DNA of 44,644 nt from Burkholderiales bacterium (GTDB taxonomy: Bacteria > Pseudomonadota > Gammaproteobacteria > Burkholderiales > Burkholderiaceae), in NCBI GenBank assembly GCA_947372535.1, contig CANBUA010000003.1:1-44644 (forward strand), given 5' to 3'. The translations under genes and the position numbers were made by a program. Shown one piece after another: positions 8,600-15,577 of this stretch (within the stretch, counting starts at the first letter, position 1; each line of letters opens with the position of its first letter). Below the pieces are notes generated by a model. That model saw only the letters and a program-made list of their open reading frames with translations, was not told where the DNA came from and ran no database searches.

Positions 8600-8755
8600 T
8601 CACCGGGCACCCTTGTGGTCCTTCTGGCCGGAGTTCTTGTGACGGCCCAACACCTCAACGGGCTCGGCTGGCCGTGTCTGCGGGGGCGGCGTGGCAGGGG
8701 CGGCAGGATGGCCATGAACAGGCGGTGTGCCCGGTCGTTGATGCTTCTGGATCAT
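8600..8755 (-). CDS. Small 51-residue proline/histidine-rich ORF
   Basis: The ATG at 8753-8755 follows GGAGG by five bases, the best ribosome site in this part of the window, and the frame runs 51 codons to TGA at 8600-8602. The product begins MIQKHQRPGTPPVHGH, has a Pro/Ala-rich middle, and ends in a basic tail, GRHKNSGQKDHKGAR. No known family is recognised. The good ribosome site and the dyad at 8813-8827 upstream argue that it is translated. It lies between the 116-residue gene and the YXWGXW gene, all on the minus strand. Confidence 0.55.
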   Translation of the reverse strand: MIQKHQRPGTPPVHGHPAAPATPPPQTRPAEPVEVLGRHKNSGQKDHKGAR

Positions 8756-8812
8756 GTCGGCCTCCAATTGGCAAGGAAGACGTCAGCTTGCGCGCGAACT
8801 TGCCATTCGACC

Positions 8813-8827
8813 GTGCGGCAACGAACA
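8813..8827 (-). promoter_or_regulatory. TGTTCG-N4-CGCAC site upstream of the 51-residue ORF
   Basis: Read on the minus strand it is TGTTCGTTGCCGCAC. It matches the 6676-6690 and 10028-10042 elements at TGTTCG and CGCAC with the same spacing. It sits 58 bases upstream of the small ORF start at 8755. Confidence 0.35.
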
Positions 8828-8846
8828 TGCCAGTCCCGCGCTTCGT

Positions 8847-9887
8847 TCACCGCTCTTTGCGGTTCGGGCCTTCATGCTGCTGCGGCTGTTCCTGAGCCCC
8901 CGCGGGCCTTTGGGGCTCGGGCTGAGAGCGCTGGCCTGAGGGCGCACGCTGCGGCGCGTCGGGGTGCATCTGGGGAGCAGACTGCCGCTCCGTGTGTTGC
9001 GGCATTTGTGCAGGGCGGGGTGCAGAGCGAGGTGCAGGTCGGTGTGCGGGAGTGGGGGCAGGGGCAGGGGCAGGGACTTGCGCAGGAATTTGCGCTGCCG
9101 GTGTCGCTCGTCGAACTGGCGTGCCCGGCACGGGGCGCACGACCTTCGGCGTGCGAACCTGCTCCATCCTGGGCGAAGCAAACTCGGAAGGTCGAGGCGT
9201 GGCCGCCACCGGTGGGCCCCCTTCAGGACCGACTTGCCTTGCATGCCCCGCCTGCCCGGGCGCACGTTGCGTCGGCATCCCGCGTGCGGCAGCCTCATGC
9301 GCCAGTTGGTCTGCCAGGGGCGCAGCATGTTCACGGAATTGAAACTGCCGCTCGGTGGGCGTGGGCTGCGCCTTCGCACCGCCATTGCCGCCATTGAAGC
9401 TGACGCGGCTCGATCGCCTGGCGTGCGTGGCCGGGGCACTGTAGACGTTGTGGACCACGCGCACATCGACGTTGGTGATGGTCCGGTTGTAGCCAAAGCT
9501 GCCCTGATCCCAGCGCCCTCCCTCGTACCCCGATCCGGCGTAGCCGTAGCCGTAATTGATGCCGCCGTAGTAGCCCACGCTGGCTGCCCAATAGCCCGAG
9601 TACCAGACATAGCCATCATCCTCAAAGGCCCAGTAGCCGGGCGTCCACAGATCGCCATCATGAGGCGCCATCACCCAGGTACCTGGCACCCAGTAATAGG
9701 CGAGTTCTGCATCGCTCCAACTCCAGTATCCGGGCACCCAGATGTGCCCCTCACCGGGCACCGGGGGCTGGGCATACACCAGCAATGGTGGCGGCGCGAT
9801 GTGGATCGACACCGAGACCTGGGCCCCGGCCACCAGCGGCAAGTGCATCCCGAGGGCCAGGGCAAGGCAGAAAAATGGGCGTTTCAT
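8847..9887 (-). CDS. Exported YXWGXW-repeat protein with proline-rich tail
   Basis: 346 residues with a signal peptide (cut near VAGA-QV). Residues 40-125 are a run of tryptophan/tyrosine/glycine repeats of the YXWGXW type: IWVPGYWSW, YYWVPGTWV, LWTPGYWAF, VWYSGYWA. A glycine/tyrosine-rich stretch follows, then about 180 residues rich in Pro, Ala, Gln and Arg that are likely disordered. Proteins of this type occur in the envelope of beta- and gammaproteobacteria and have no settled role. The long tail is unusual for the family, whose members are often near 100-200 residues. It is divergent from the CDF gene. Confidence 0.85.
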   Translation of the reverse strand: MKRPFFCLALALGMHLPLVAGAQVSVSIHIAPPPLLVYAQPPVPGEGHIWVPGYWSWSDAELAYYWVPGTWVMAPHDGDLWTPGYWAFEDDGYVWYSGYWAASVGYYGGINYGYGYAGSGYEGGRWDQGSFGYNRTITNVDVRVVHNVYSAPATHARRSSRVSFNGGNGGAKAQPTPTERQFQFREHAAPLADQLAHEAAARGMPTQRAPGQAGHARQVGPEGGPPVAATPRPSEFASPRMEQVRTPKVVRPVPGTPVRRATPAAQIPAQVPAPAPAPTPAHRPAPRSAPRPAQMPQHTERQSAPQMHPDAPQRAPSGQRSQPEPQRPAGAQEQPQQHEGPNRKER

Positions 9888-10027
9888 GGCTTCAAGCAGG
9901 TTGACTTGCTTTTCAGAGCTGCCTTGCTGGCAGGGTGTTTCGCGCTGGCGAAATCCGTTTGGTCATGCGTCATGCCGTGCCATGCCTTCAAACCCGTCAA
10001 AGGATGGCCACTGTGCCGGCCCGGGTC

Positions 10028-10042
10028 TGTTCGACGGCGCAC
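10028..10042 (+). promoter_or_regulatory. TGTTCG-N4-CGCAC site between YXWGXW and CDF genes
   Basis: TGTTCGACGGCGCAC, preceded by GGG-TC exactly as at 6671-6675, so GGGTCTGTTCG (11 bases) is identical at both loci. It lies 39 bases before the CDF start at 10082 and 141 bases from the divergent YXWGXW start. Regulatory use is inferred. Confidence 0.35.
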
Positions 10043-10081
10043 CCAGGGCAACCGTGCACGGGAAGGGATGGAGGCGTGCCG

Positions 10082-11158
10082 ATGTCGGGCAACGCACTGA
10101 ACGTTCATCCCACCCATGTCATGGTGGGCTTTGCAGCCCATTGCAAAGCAGGTCTCACCTTGCCTTCCCTTCTCTCCGGCTTGCAACACGGCGCGGGTAC
10201 CCGGCATGTGCTCTTTGTGGCCATGGCGGGGGATCTGGCGATTGCCCTGGCCAAGTTCCTTGTCGCAGCCGTGACGGGCAGTTCAGCCATGTTGTCCGAG
10301 GGCGTCCACTCGCTGGCGGACATGGGCAACGAGTTGCTGCTCCTGTACGGTATCCGGCGCAGCCAGCATGGGGTCGATGAAGGGCATCCCTTTGGCTATG
10401 GCAAGACGACCTATGTGTGGTCGCTGATCGTGGCGCTCTCGGCTTTCTCGATCGGGGGAGGCGTTTCCGTCTACGAGGGCATCATCAGCCTGGCCACGCC
10501 ACCCGAGCTCGCAGATCCGACCTGGAGCTATGTCGTGCTGGCCGTGGCAGCCGTGTTCCAGGGCTACAGTTTCCGTGTCTCAGGCAGGGAGCTCAACCGC
10601 CATCGACACGCCGGGGAAAGCCTTTGGCGAGCCTCACAGCGGAACATGGACGTGTTGGTGTTCACCGTTTTCGTCGGCGACTGTGCCGCCTTGATCGGCA
10701 TCGCGATTGCAGCCCTGGGCGTGGGCTTGAGTCATGCGCTGAACAACCTCTACCTGGACCCGGCGGCCTCCGTGTTGATCGGGCTGGTGCTCATTGCCTC
10801 GGCCGCCTTGCTGGCCCGCAAGAGCGTCAGTCTGCTGGTGGGGGCCAGCCTCGACCGCGATCAGCTGGCTCAATTGCGCAAGATCCTGAGCGCCGACCCT
10901 GCGGTCGAAAGCGTCGGGCACTTGCTCACCATGAGGCTGGGGCCGGACAAGGTGTTGCTGACCGCAGCCTTGCGGCTTCAGCGACAGCTCAGCCTCGACG
11001 AGGTCGAACAAGGCATCGCGCGGCTGGAGCAGGCGATCAAGGCGCCCTACCCGGCCATCGGGCACCTCTACCTGGAGTCAGGTGCCTTCAAGCGGGCCAC
11101 GCTGTCAACCGGGCGGATGGCCGCTCCCGCGCCGGATGTGGCCATCCCCCCATTCTGA
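10082..11158 (+). CDS. Cation diffusion facilitator family transporter
   Basis: 358 residues from the ATG at 10082, with GGAGG about eight bases upstream; an open extension to 9935 is not needed. The first helices carry the metal-site pattern H76-xxx-D80 in SEGVHSLADMGNELL, and a second acidic site is suggested by FVGDCAALIG in a later helix. Six membrane segments are expected, then a cytoplasmic C-terminal domain (SADPAVESVGHLLTMRLGPD). These carriers export Zn2+, Fe2+ or Mn2+ in exchange for protons. The MGNELLLLYGIRRS block places it in the ZnT9-like branch, whose metal is uncertain. Its stop is six bases from the convergent cyanophycinase-like gene. Confidence 0.9.
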   Translation: MSGNALNVHPTHVMVGFAAHCKAGLTLPSLLSGLQHGAGTRHVLFVAMAGDLAIALAKFLVAAVTGSSAMLSEGVHSLADMGNELLLLYGIRRSQHGVDEGHPFGYGKTTYVWSLIVALSAFSIGGGVSVYEGIISLATPPELADPTWSYVVLAVAAVFQGYSFRVSGRELNRHRHAGESLWRASQRNMDVLVFTVFVGDCAALIGIAIAALGVGLSHALNNLYLDPAASVLIGLVLIASAALLARKSVSLLVGASLDRDQLAQLRKILSADPAVESVGHLLTMRLGPDKVLLTAALRLQRQLSLDEVEQGIARLEQAIKAPYPAIGHLYLESGAFKRATLSTGRMAAPAPDVAIPPF

Positions 11159-11164
11159 GAGGGC

Positions 11165-13048
11165 TCACCAGCCCTTGCCCAGAAGTTCTCCACCTTCGTA
11201 CACATCCAGCAGCACGTTGAAGGCCGCCAGGGCGCCGTTGTCACCCGTGGCAAACAAGGCCCGGCGTGCATCGAGGACCACCACGGGGTTCGGGCCCAGC
11301 ACACGCGCCTGACCATGGCTGAGCACGATGGCCGAAGACTCGCTGATGCCATACACACCGCCTTGCTTGCGGTGCGCGGCCACACCATACAAACGGCCCC
11401 AGCGGCGATCCACCTGCAAGCGGGGCTCAAACACCGCATCGCGCACCAGCCCAAGCCCGGCCTGCATCTTCGCCGAGCTGGCGAGGAACGCGGCCATGGC
11501 GTCGTCAGCCGAATCGCCCTCGGTGACCGCGTTGTAGCGATCCCCCACCGCCGCGGTCATGGCCCGCTCGAACATCACCACGTTCGCGCTGCGCGACGCC
11601 TTGTCGATCACCGCACGCAACTTGGGATCGCTCAGGGCGGCCGGCAGCAGCGACTGATCGCCGCCCAGAAAGATCACCCCGGAGGCCCCATCGAACTGGT
11701 GCTCGTCCATCAGGCCCTGGCCCTGGATGATCAGGCGCGGAGCGCCACCCACCCAGCCGGCATCGGCCACCGCCTGCGCATAGGTACCGGCCATGGCCTG
11801 CGCATCGCCAGGCGTGGGGAAGGCCAGCGCCACGATCACCAGACCGCCTCGCCGTGGTGTGGCGCCAGCGAGGGCAACCGAGGTGGGCGAGGCCAGGTTC
11901 ACGAAGCTGCGCAACACCGGCCCGCCCAGATCATCGATTGCATCGCCGGAAAGGATCCAGGTGGCCTGGGCATCCGCCAGCGCCTGCTGTGGCCGCAACA
12001 ACGCCGCGCCGTTCTCGGTCCAGCCCACGCGATGGCCTGCCAGCAGGGGCGTGCGCCGGTCCAGATCGAAGCCAATGGCCTGGCTGGGGGGCAGAAGGTG
12101 GGTCAGGATCTTTCTGGCCGACAAGGCGCTGGAAGCACCCAACCAGCGGTGACGGGCGCCCGCGGAGCGGAAGTCCACCACCACGGCCGACGAGACGCCG
12201 GACACCGCCTGCAGCAAGCGATCGTCCTGGATCTCTGCACCGGTGTCGAAGTCCAGGCCCAGGCCCAGCAAGCCCCCACGGCCCAACGCGTCGGCCGTTT
12301 GTGCCGAGGCATTGAGCATGCGGCCCAGGCGGCCGCGAGAGTACGCGTGCTCGTCGATCACCAGCTGGCTGCTGCCAAAGCTCAGGCCGCGCTGCAAGGG
12401 CATCTGCCCCAGCCACAGGTCGATCGAAGATTTCTGCAGGGCGGTCGTGCCGTCACCCACATCCGTGTAGCCCGCGTTCATGAAGCGGGCCTGCATGGCG
12501 GCGCCCGCGCTGGTGCCACCGATCACCACGCCGCGTCGAGCCAGTGCCGCCAGGGCCGATTCGGCCGGCGTGCCCGCCAGGATGCGCATGGCATACCCCT
12601 GATCGCCGCCATTGAAGAACACGCCATCCAGTGACGACGTGCTCAGGCTGGACAGAATGGCGGGATCGCGTGCGTCGGCGGCCACATACAGCGGGGCCGA
12701 GCCCACGCGGCAGCCTTGCGGAAAGCTGGACGTCGACTGAGCCGATCGGGCCAGAACGGCGTCACAGATGGTCTGCAGCGCCTGGACGTCATCGGCCAGG
12801 ATGCCAGGATCCTCGGGCAGCACGGGGTCATCGGCGAACGCAGCAGGCAGCATCACGATGTCGATGCGCGGACCATGTGCATGCCGGATGACATCCCTGA
12901 CGTAACCTTCCAGCGCTGTCTCGTAACCGCCGCCTACCGGGTAGAGGTGCAGGCCAGACGGCCCCTCAACGGCATGAGCCGGCATCGCAGCAGCGATGAG
13001 CACGGCCAGTGTGGGCGCAACGCGCCTGATGCTTGCATGGTTCTTCAT
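11165..13048 (-). CDS. Exported cyanophycinase-like S51 peptidase with a second, degenerate half
   Basis: 627 residues from the ATG at 13046-13048, giving a signal peptide (MPAHA-VEG). Cyanophycinases (serine peptidase family S51) cleave the storage polymer cyanophycin to beta-Asp-Arg dipeptides; exported forms let bacteria use polymer from others. The N-terminal half has GVFFNGGDQGYAM and the nucleophile elbow GGTSAGAAM with Ser180. The C-terminal half repeats the layout (GVIFLGGDQSLLPAAL near residue 459), but the GxSxG elbow is replaced by VVMFERAMTA, so that half should be inactive. No cyanophycin synthetase is in view. Peptidase activity on another beta-linked peptide is possible. Confidence 0.82.
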   Translation of the reverse strand: MKNHASIRRVAPTLAVLIAAAMPAHAVEGPSGLHLYPVGGGYETALEGYVRDVIRHAHGPRIDIVMLPAAFADDPVLPEDPGILADDVQALQTICDAVLARSAQSTSSFPQGCRVGSAPLYVAADARDPAILSSLSTSSLDGVFFNGGDQGYAMRILAGTPAESALAALARRGVVIGGTSAGAAMQARFMNAGYTDVGDGTTALQKSSIDLWLGQMPLQRGLSFGSSQLVIDEHAYSRGRLGRMLNASAQTADALGRGGLLGLGLDFDTGAEIQDDRLLQAVSGVSSAVVVDFRSAGARHRWLGASSALSARKILTHLLPPSQAIGFDLDRRTPLLAGHRVGWTENGAALLRPQQALADAQATWILSGDAIDDLGGPVLRSFVNLASPTSVALAGATPRRGGLVIVALAFPTPGDAQAMAGTYAQAVADAGWVGGAPRLIIQGQGLMDEHQFDGASGVIFLGGDQSLLPAALSDPKLRAVIDKASRSANVVMFERAMTAAVGDRYNAVTEGDSADDAMAAFLASSAKMQAGLGLVRDAVFEPRLQVDRRWGRLYGVAAHRKQGGVYGISESSAIVLSHGQARVLGPNPVVVLDARRALFATGDNGALAAFNVLLDVYEGGELLGKGW

Positions 13049-13143
13049 GATGAATCGCTCGCCCCTGTCTGAATCGGGGCCATGATAGGCGCCCACGGTG
13101 ACAGGCGTAAGCAGCACACGTGAACAACAAGGAGTCTCTGCCC

Positions 13144-13536
13144 ATGAAATTCGGTTACACGATCATCTATGTGTCCAACGTGGACGCATCGCTGACCTTC
13201 TTTGAAAAGGCCTTCGGCTTGCCGCGCCGGTTTCTGCACGAAAGCGGCACCTATGGCGAACTGGACACCGGTGCCACCGCGCTGGCGTTTGCGGCGCATG
13301 AACTGGGTGACATGAACTTTCCAGGCGGCCATGTGCACGCAGACACTTCCCCGCTGCCCTTGGGCATGGAAATCGCCTTGGTGACCGAGCAGCTTGACGA
13401 GGCGCATCAACGGGCATTGGCCGCGGGCGCAACCGAGCTGGCCGCACCGCAAGTACGCCCCTGGGGGCAATCCGTGTCCTACGTTCGCTGCCCGGACGGC
13501 GTGCTGGTCGAACTGTGCACCGCCATCGACGCTTGA
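13144..13536 (+). CDS. VOC-family (glyoxalase/dioxygenase fold) protein
   Basis: 130 residues from the ATG at 13144, which has AAGGAG nine bases upstream; an ATG at 13120 is in frame but lacks a site. The paired beta-alpha-beta-beta-beta modules of the vicinal oxygen chelate fold are seen as YTIIYVSNVDASLTFFEKAFG and ALVTEQLDEAHQRALAAGAT, ending with SVSYVRCPDGVLVELCT whose glutamate is a usual metal ligand. The reaction cannot be assigned: members include glyoxalases, bleomycin-binding proteins and dioxygenases. It is divergent from the cyanophycinase-like gene and marks the left border of the injection-system locus. Confidence 0.88.
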   Translation: MKFGYTIIYVSNVDASLTFFEKAFGLPRRFLHESGTYGELDTGATALAFAAHELGDMNFPGGHVHADTSPLPLGMEIALVTEQLDEAHQRALAAGATELAAPQVRPWGQSVSYVRCPDGVLVELCTAIDA

Positions 13537-13589
13537 AACAGGGCGTGGTGAGGCGCACGCCATACAGAAAGTTACAGCAAACCAATGAG

Positions 13590-13610
13590 TTAGGGATGTG
13601 TCTTAGGGAT
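13590..13610 (+). repeat. Two direct repeats of TTAGGGAT upstream of the sigma54 activator
   Basis: TTAGGGAT occurs at 13590-13597 and 13603-13610, starts 13 bases apart. It lies 64 bases upstream of the activator start in a 137-base gap. Tandem direct repeats like this are a common layout for response-regulator binding. No convincing -35/-10 pair is seen beside it. Confidence 0.35.
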
Positions 13611-13673
13611 AGGTCAAGGCGGTGATGTCTCTGAGAATCCGGGCACGATGACCACCCCGTCAAGGGCGACCGC

Positions 13674-15074
13674 ATGCGATTCCCCGTCTCACAGCTCACT
13701 TGCCTGGTGTCAGCAGATGCCCCGCATCAGGCGCTCGCCCGTGAGATGCAAGAGGCCATCGCCGCAGGCGCGGCTGACCTGTTCTGTGTTGAGCTGCAAG
13801 AGCTTTCACGCCTGGAGGGCCTGAGCGATCTGTGGTTGCCCGTGGTGGACGCCAACAACCTCGCGCATGTCATGGACCGCATTGCTGGCGCGCGAGCACA
13901 GCACCGCCCTTGCGCCGTGCTGCCTCTGGCCATCGGCCTGGCCTTGCCACAATTGCTGGCCTTGCTGTCTGCAGGGGCCTTTGACTTCGTCACCGTGCCC
14001 CTGGACGGCTCGGTCTTGCTGGCGCGCCTGAAACGCGCTGTCGGGGCCATCCCCGCGGCCCCACCCATGCAGTTGGGCCAGGCACAGACGCCCGGGCTGC
14101 GCGAGCTGGTCGGTTCCAGCCCGGCCTTTCTCAAGCAGATGGCCCTGCTGCCGACCATCGCGGGCTGCGACTCGGGCGTGCTCATCCTGGGCGAGACGGG
14201 CACGGGCAAAGAAGTCTGCGCCCGGGCCATCCATTACAGCTCGGCGCGCGCCACGCGCCCCATGGTCGCCGTGAATTGCGGCGCCATCCCGGCCGACCTG
14301 CTTGAAAGCGAGCTGTTCGGCCATGTCCGCGGGGCATACACCAGCGCCCACGCCAGCCGTGCGGGCCTGGTTCGCGAAGCCGAAGGCGGAACCTTGTTTC
14401 TGGACGAGGTCGACTCGCTCCCTCTGGCCGCTCAGGCCAAATTGCTGCGCTTTCTGCAGGAGATGGAGTACCGCCCCGTGGGCGGCGACGCGGTGCTCAA
14501 GGCCGACGTGCGCGTGATCGCCGCTTGCAACCAGAACCTGTCTCAGCTTGTGGACCAGGGCCATTTCAGACGTGACCTGTACTTCCGCCTGCACGTGCTG
14601 ACCGTGCACCTGCCCCCGCTTCGTGAACGCAGCGAAGACATCTGCACACTGGCGCTTCGCTTCATCCACCAGTTCGCAACGCAGGCCAGGCGGCAGCCCA
14701 TCGGCCTGTCGCCCCAAGCGGCCAAAGGCCTCCTGTCGCACGACTGGCCTGGCAATGTGCGCGAACTCAAACACGTGATCGAACGCGCCGTGCTGCTGGC
14801 TCAAGGCCCGACCATTCAAGTCGAAGACCTTCAGTTGCCAGGCAAGCATGCAGATGCGCACATGGACTCTGACGAGCCCTTCCATGCTGCCAAGGCCCGG
14901 ATGGTGGACGCCTTCGAGCGTGGCTACATCGAGCGACTGCTGGCGGCAAGCGGCGGCAACATCACACAGGCGGCCGAAGTGGCGCAGAAGAACCGGCGCG
15001 CACTGTTCGAGCTGATTCGCAAGCATGGCATCTGTGCCGAGCGCTTCCGCCAGAAGGATGCCAGCGCGCATTGA
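13674..15074 (+). CDS. Sigma54-dependent activator (bacterial enhancer-binding protein), likely regulator of the eCIS operon
   Basis: 466 residues. An N-terminal region of about 130 residues resembles a response-regulator fold but lacks the usual acidic pocket, so control by phosphorylation is doubtful. The AAA+ domain follows: Walker A GETGTGKE at residue 173, a sigma54-contact loop reading GAYTSA at residues 220-225 (usual form GAFTGA), Walker B LFLDEVD with D244/E245, and FRRDLYFRL. The C terminus is a Fis-type helix-turn-helix ([20 protein letters not shown]). Such proteins bind upstream dyads and remodel sigma54 polymerase with ATP. The gene ends 163 bases before a -24/-12 promoter, so local control is the simple reading. 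Confidence 0.93.
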   Translation: MRFPVSQLTCLVSADAPHQALAREMQEAIAAGAADLFCVELQELSRLEGLSDLWLPVVDANNLAHVMDRIAGARAQHRPCAVLPLAIGLALPQLLALLSAGAFDFVTVPLDGSVLLARLKRAVGAIPAAPPMQLGQAQTPGLRELVGSSPAFLKQMALLPTIAGCDSGVLILGETGTGKEVCARAIHYSSARATRPMVAVNCGAIPADLLESELFGHVRGAYTSAHASRAGLVREAEGGTLFLDEVDSLPLAAQAKLLRFLQEMEYRPVGGDAVLKADVRVIAACNQNLSQLVDQGHFRRDLYFRLHVLTVHLPPLRERSEDICTLALRFIHQFATQARRQPIGLSPQAAKGLLSHDWPGNVRELKHVIERAVLLAQGPTIQVEDLQLPGKHADAHMDSDEPFHAAKARMVDAFERGYIERLLAASGGNITQAAEVAQKNRRALFELIRKHGICAERFRQKDASAH

Positions 15075-15077
15075 CCA

Positions 15078-15091
15078 GGACATTTTTGTGC
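15078..15091 (+). promoter_or_regulatory. Candidate activator site 1a (GGACA-TTTT-TGTGC)
   Basis: An imperfect 5-4-5 dyad centred about 180 bases upstream of the expected sigma54 start. It begins four bases after the activator stop codon and shares the TTTTGTSC core with the two sites below. The adjoining 12-bp perfect palindrome TGTGCATGCACA (15087-15098) overlaps its right half. Confidence 0.5.
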
Positions 15092-15099
15092 ATGCACAT

Positions 15100-15113
15100 G
15101 GACAAATTCATCC
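15100..15113 (-). promoter_or_regulatory. Candidate activator site 1b (GGATG-AATT-TGTCC on minus strand)
   Basis: A second copy of the dyad in opposite orientation. Its centre is 22 bases, about two helical turns, from site 1a, so two bound dimers would face the same side of the DNA. Confidence 0.5.
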
Positions 15114-15168
15114 ACCCCTTTCCGGCCAGATCCCACGCGTGATCAGGCTGGCCGCGTCAGCATGAACC

Positions 15169-15182
15169 GGATGTTTTTGTCC
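15169..15182 (+). promoter_or_regulatory. Candidate activator site 2 (GGATG-TTTT-TGTCC)
   Basis: The third copy, centred about 88 bases upstream of the expected start. Enhancer-binding proteins typically use two or more such dyads 80-200 bases upstream, which fits. Confidence 0.5.
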
Positions 15183-15237
15183 ACCGACCGCATCGAATGA
15201 GGGGCGCTTCTCCTGTGTAGCGCATGGGCGCATCACA

Positions 15238-15253
15238 TGGCACCAAGCTTGCG
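15238..15253 (+). promoter_or_regulatory. Sigma54 (-24/-12) promoter of the eCIS operon
   Basis: TGGCACCAAGCTTGCG matches the sigma54 consensus TGGCACG-N4-TTGCW at TGGCAC and TTGC with correct spacing: GG at 15239-15240 and GC at 15251-15252. Transcription should start near 15264, just upstream of the first operon gene at 15284. A sigma54 activator gene lies directly upstream. Confidence 0.82.
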
Positions 15254-15283
15254 TTGACAGGGGTCGGGGGATTGCATGTCGCC

Positions 15284-15559
15284 ATGGATGTTTCTGCCTC
15301 GGTGATCAAGGTCGTGAGTGTGGTGTCGTGGTATCTGCGGCTGAACCCACTTGCGTCCGACACTTTGGAAGGGATCGCGCAATGGTGGCTGAAGGCAGAT
15401 GAAGTCTCCTTGACCGACTTGACGTGCGCGCTTGAGCAAATGGAGCAAGCCGGCGTCATCGAAGTGACCAATGCGGCCGACGGCCAGGTGCGCTACCGGC
15501 GCGCCGGGATCAACGCCCGGGTCGACGAAAAGCTGGACCACTTCATCTCAGGTTCATGA
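15284..15559 (+). CDS. Small winged-helix-like protein, first gene of the eCIS operon
   Basis: 91 residues. The frame is open from 15224, but that start would lie upstream of the sigma54 promoter, so the ATG at 15284, about 20 bases after the predicted transcript start, is preferred. A GGGGG tract at 15266-15270 is the only ribosome-site candidate. The segment LTDLTCALEQMEQAGVIEV followed by DGQVRYRRAG has the helix-turn-helix plus wing pattern of small winged-helix domains. I do not recognise a named family. Being the first gene, it could be an operon regulator or an assembly factor. It ends 18 bases before the sheath gene. Confidence 0.7.
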   Translation: MDVSASVIKVVSVVSWYLRLNPLASDTLEGIAQWWLKADEVSLTDLTCALEQMEQAGVIEVTNAADGQVRYRRAGINARVDEKLDHFISGS

Positions 15560-15577
15560 ATGTTTCAGGAGGCACAC

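Noticed and set aside
8522..9397. 291-codon plus-strand frame
   Set aside because: It is antisense to the YXWGXW gene and to the 51-residue ORF, without motif or ribosome site.
15254..15259. Perfect TTGACA -35 hexamer just inside the eCIS promoter region
   Set aside because: At 16-18 bases downstream there is no TATAAT-like box (17 bases gives TGTCGC). The -24/-12 element is much the better match.
15224..15283. ATG at 15224 as start of the first operon gene
   Set aside because: It would place the start codon upstream of the sigma54 promoter, leaving it outside the transcript.
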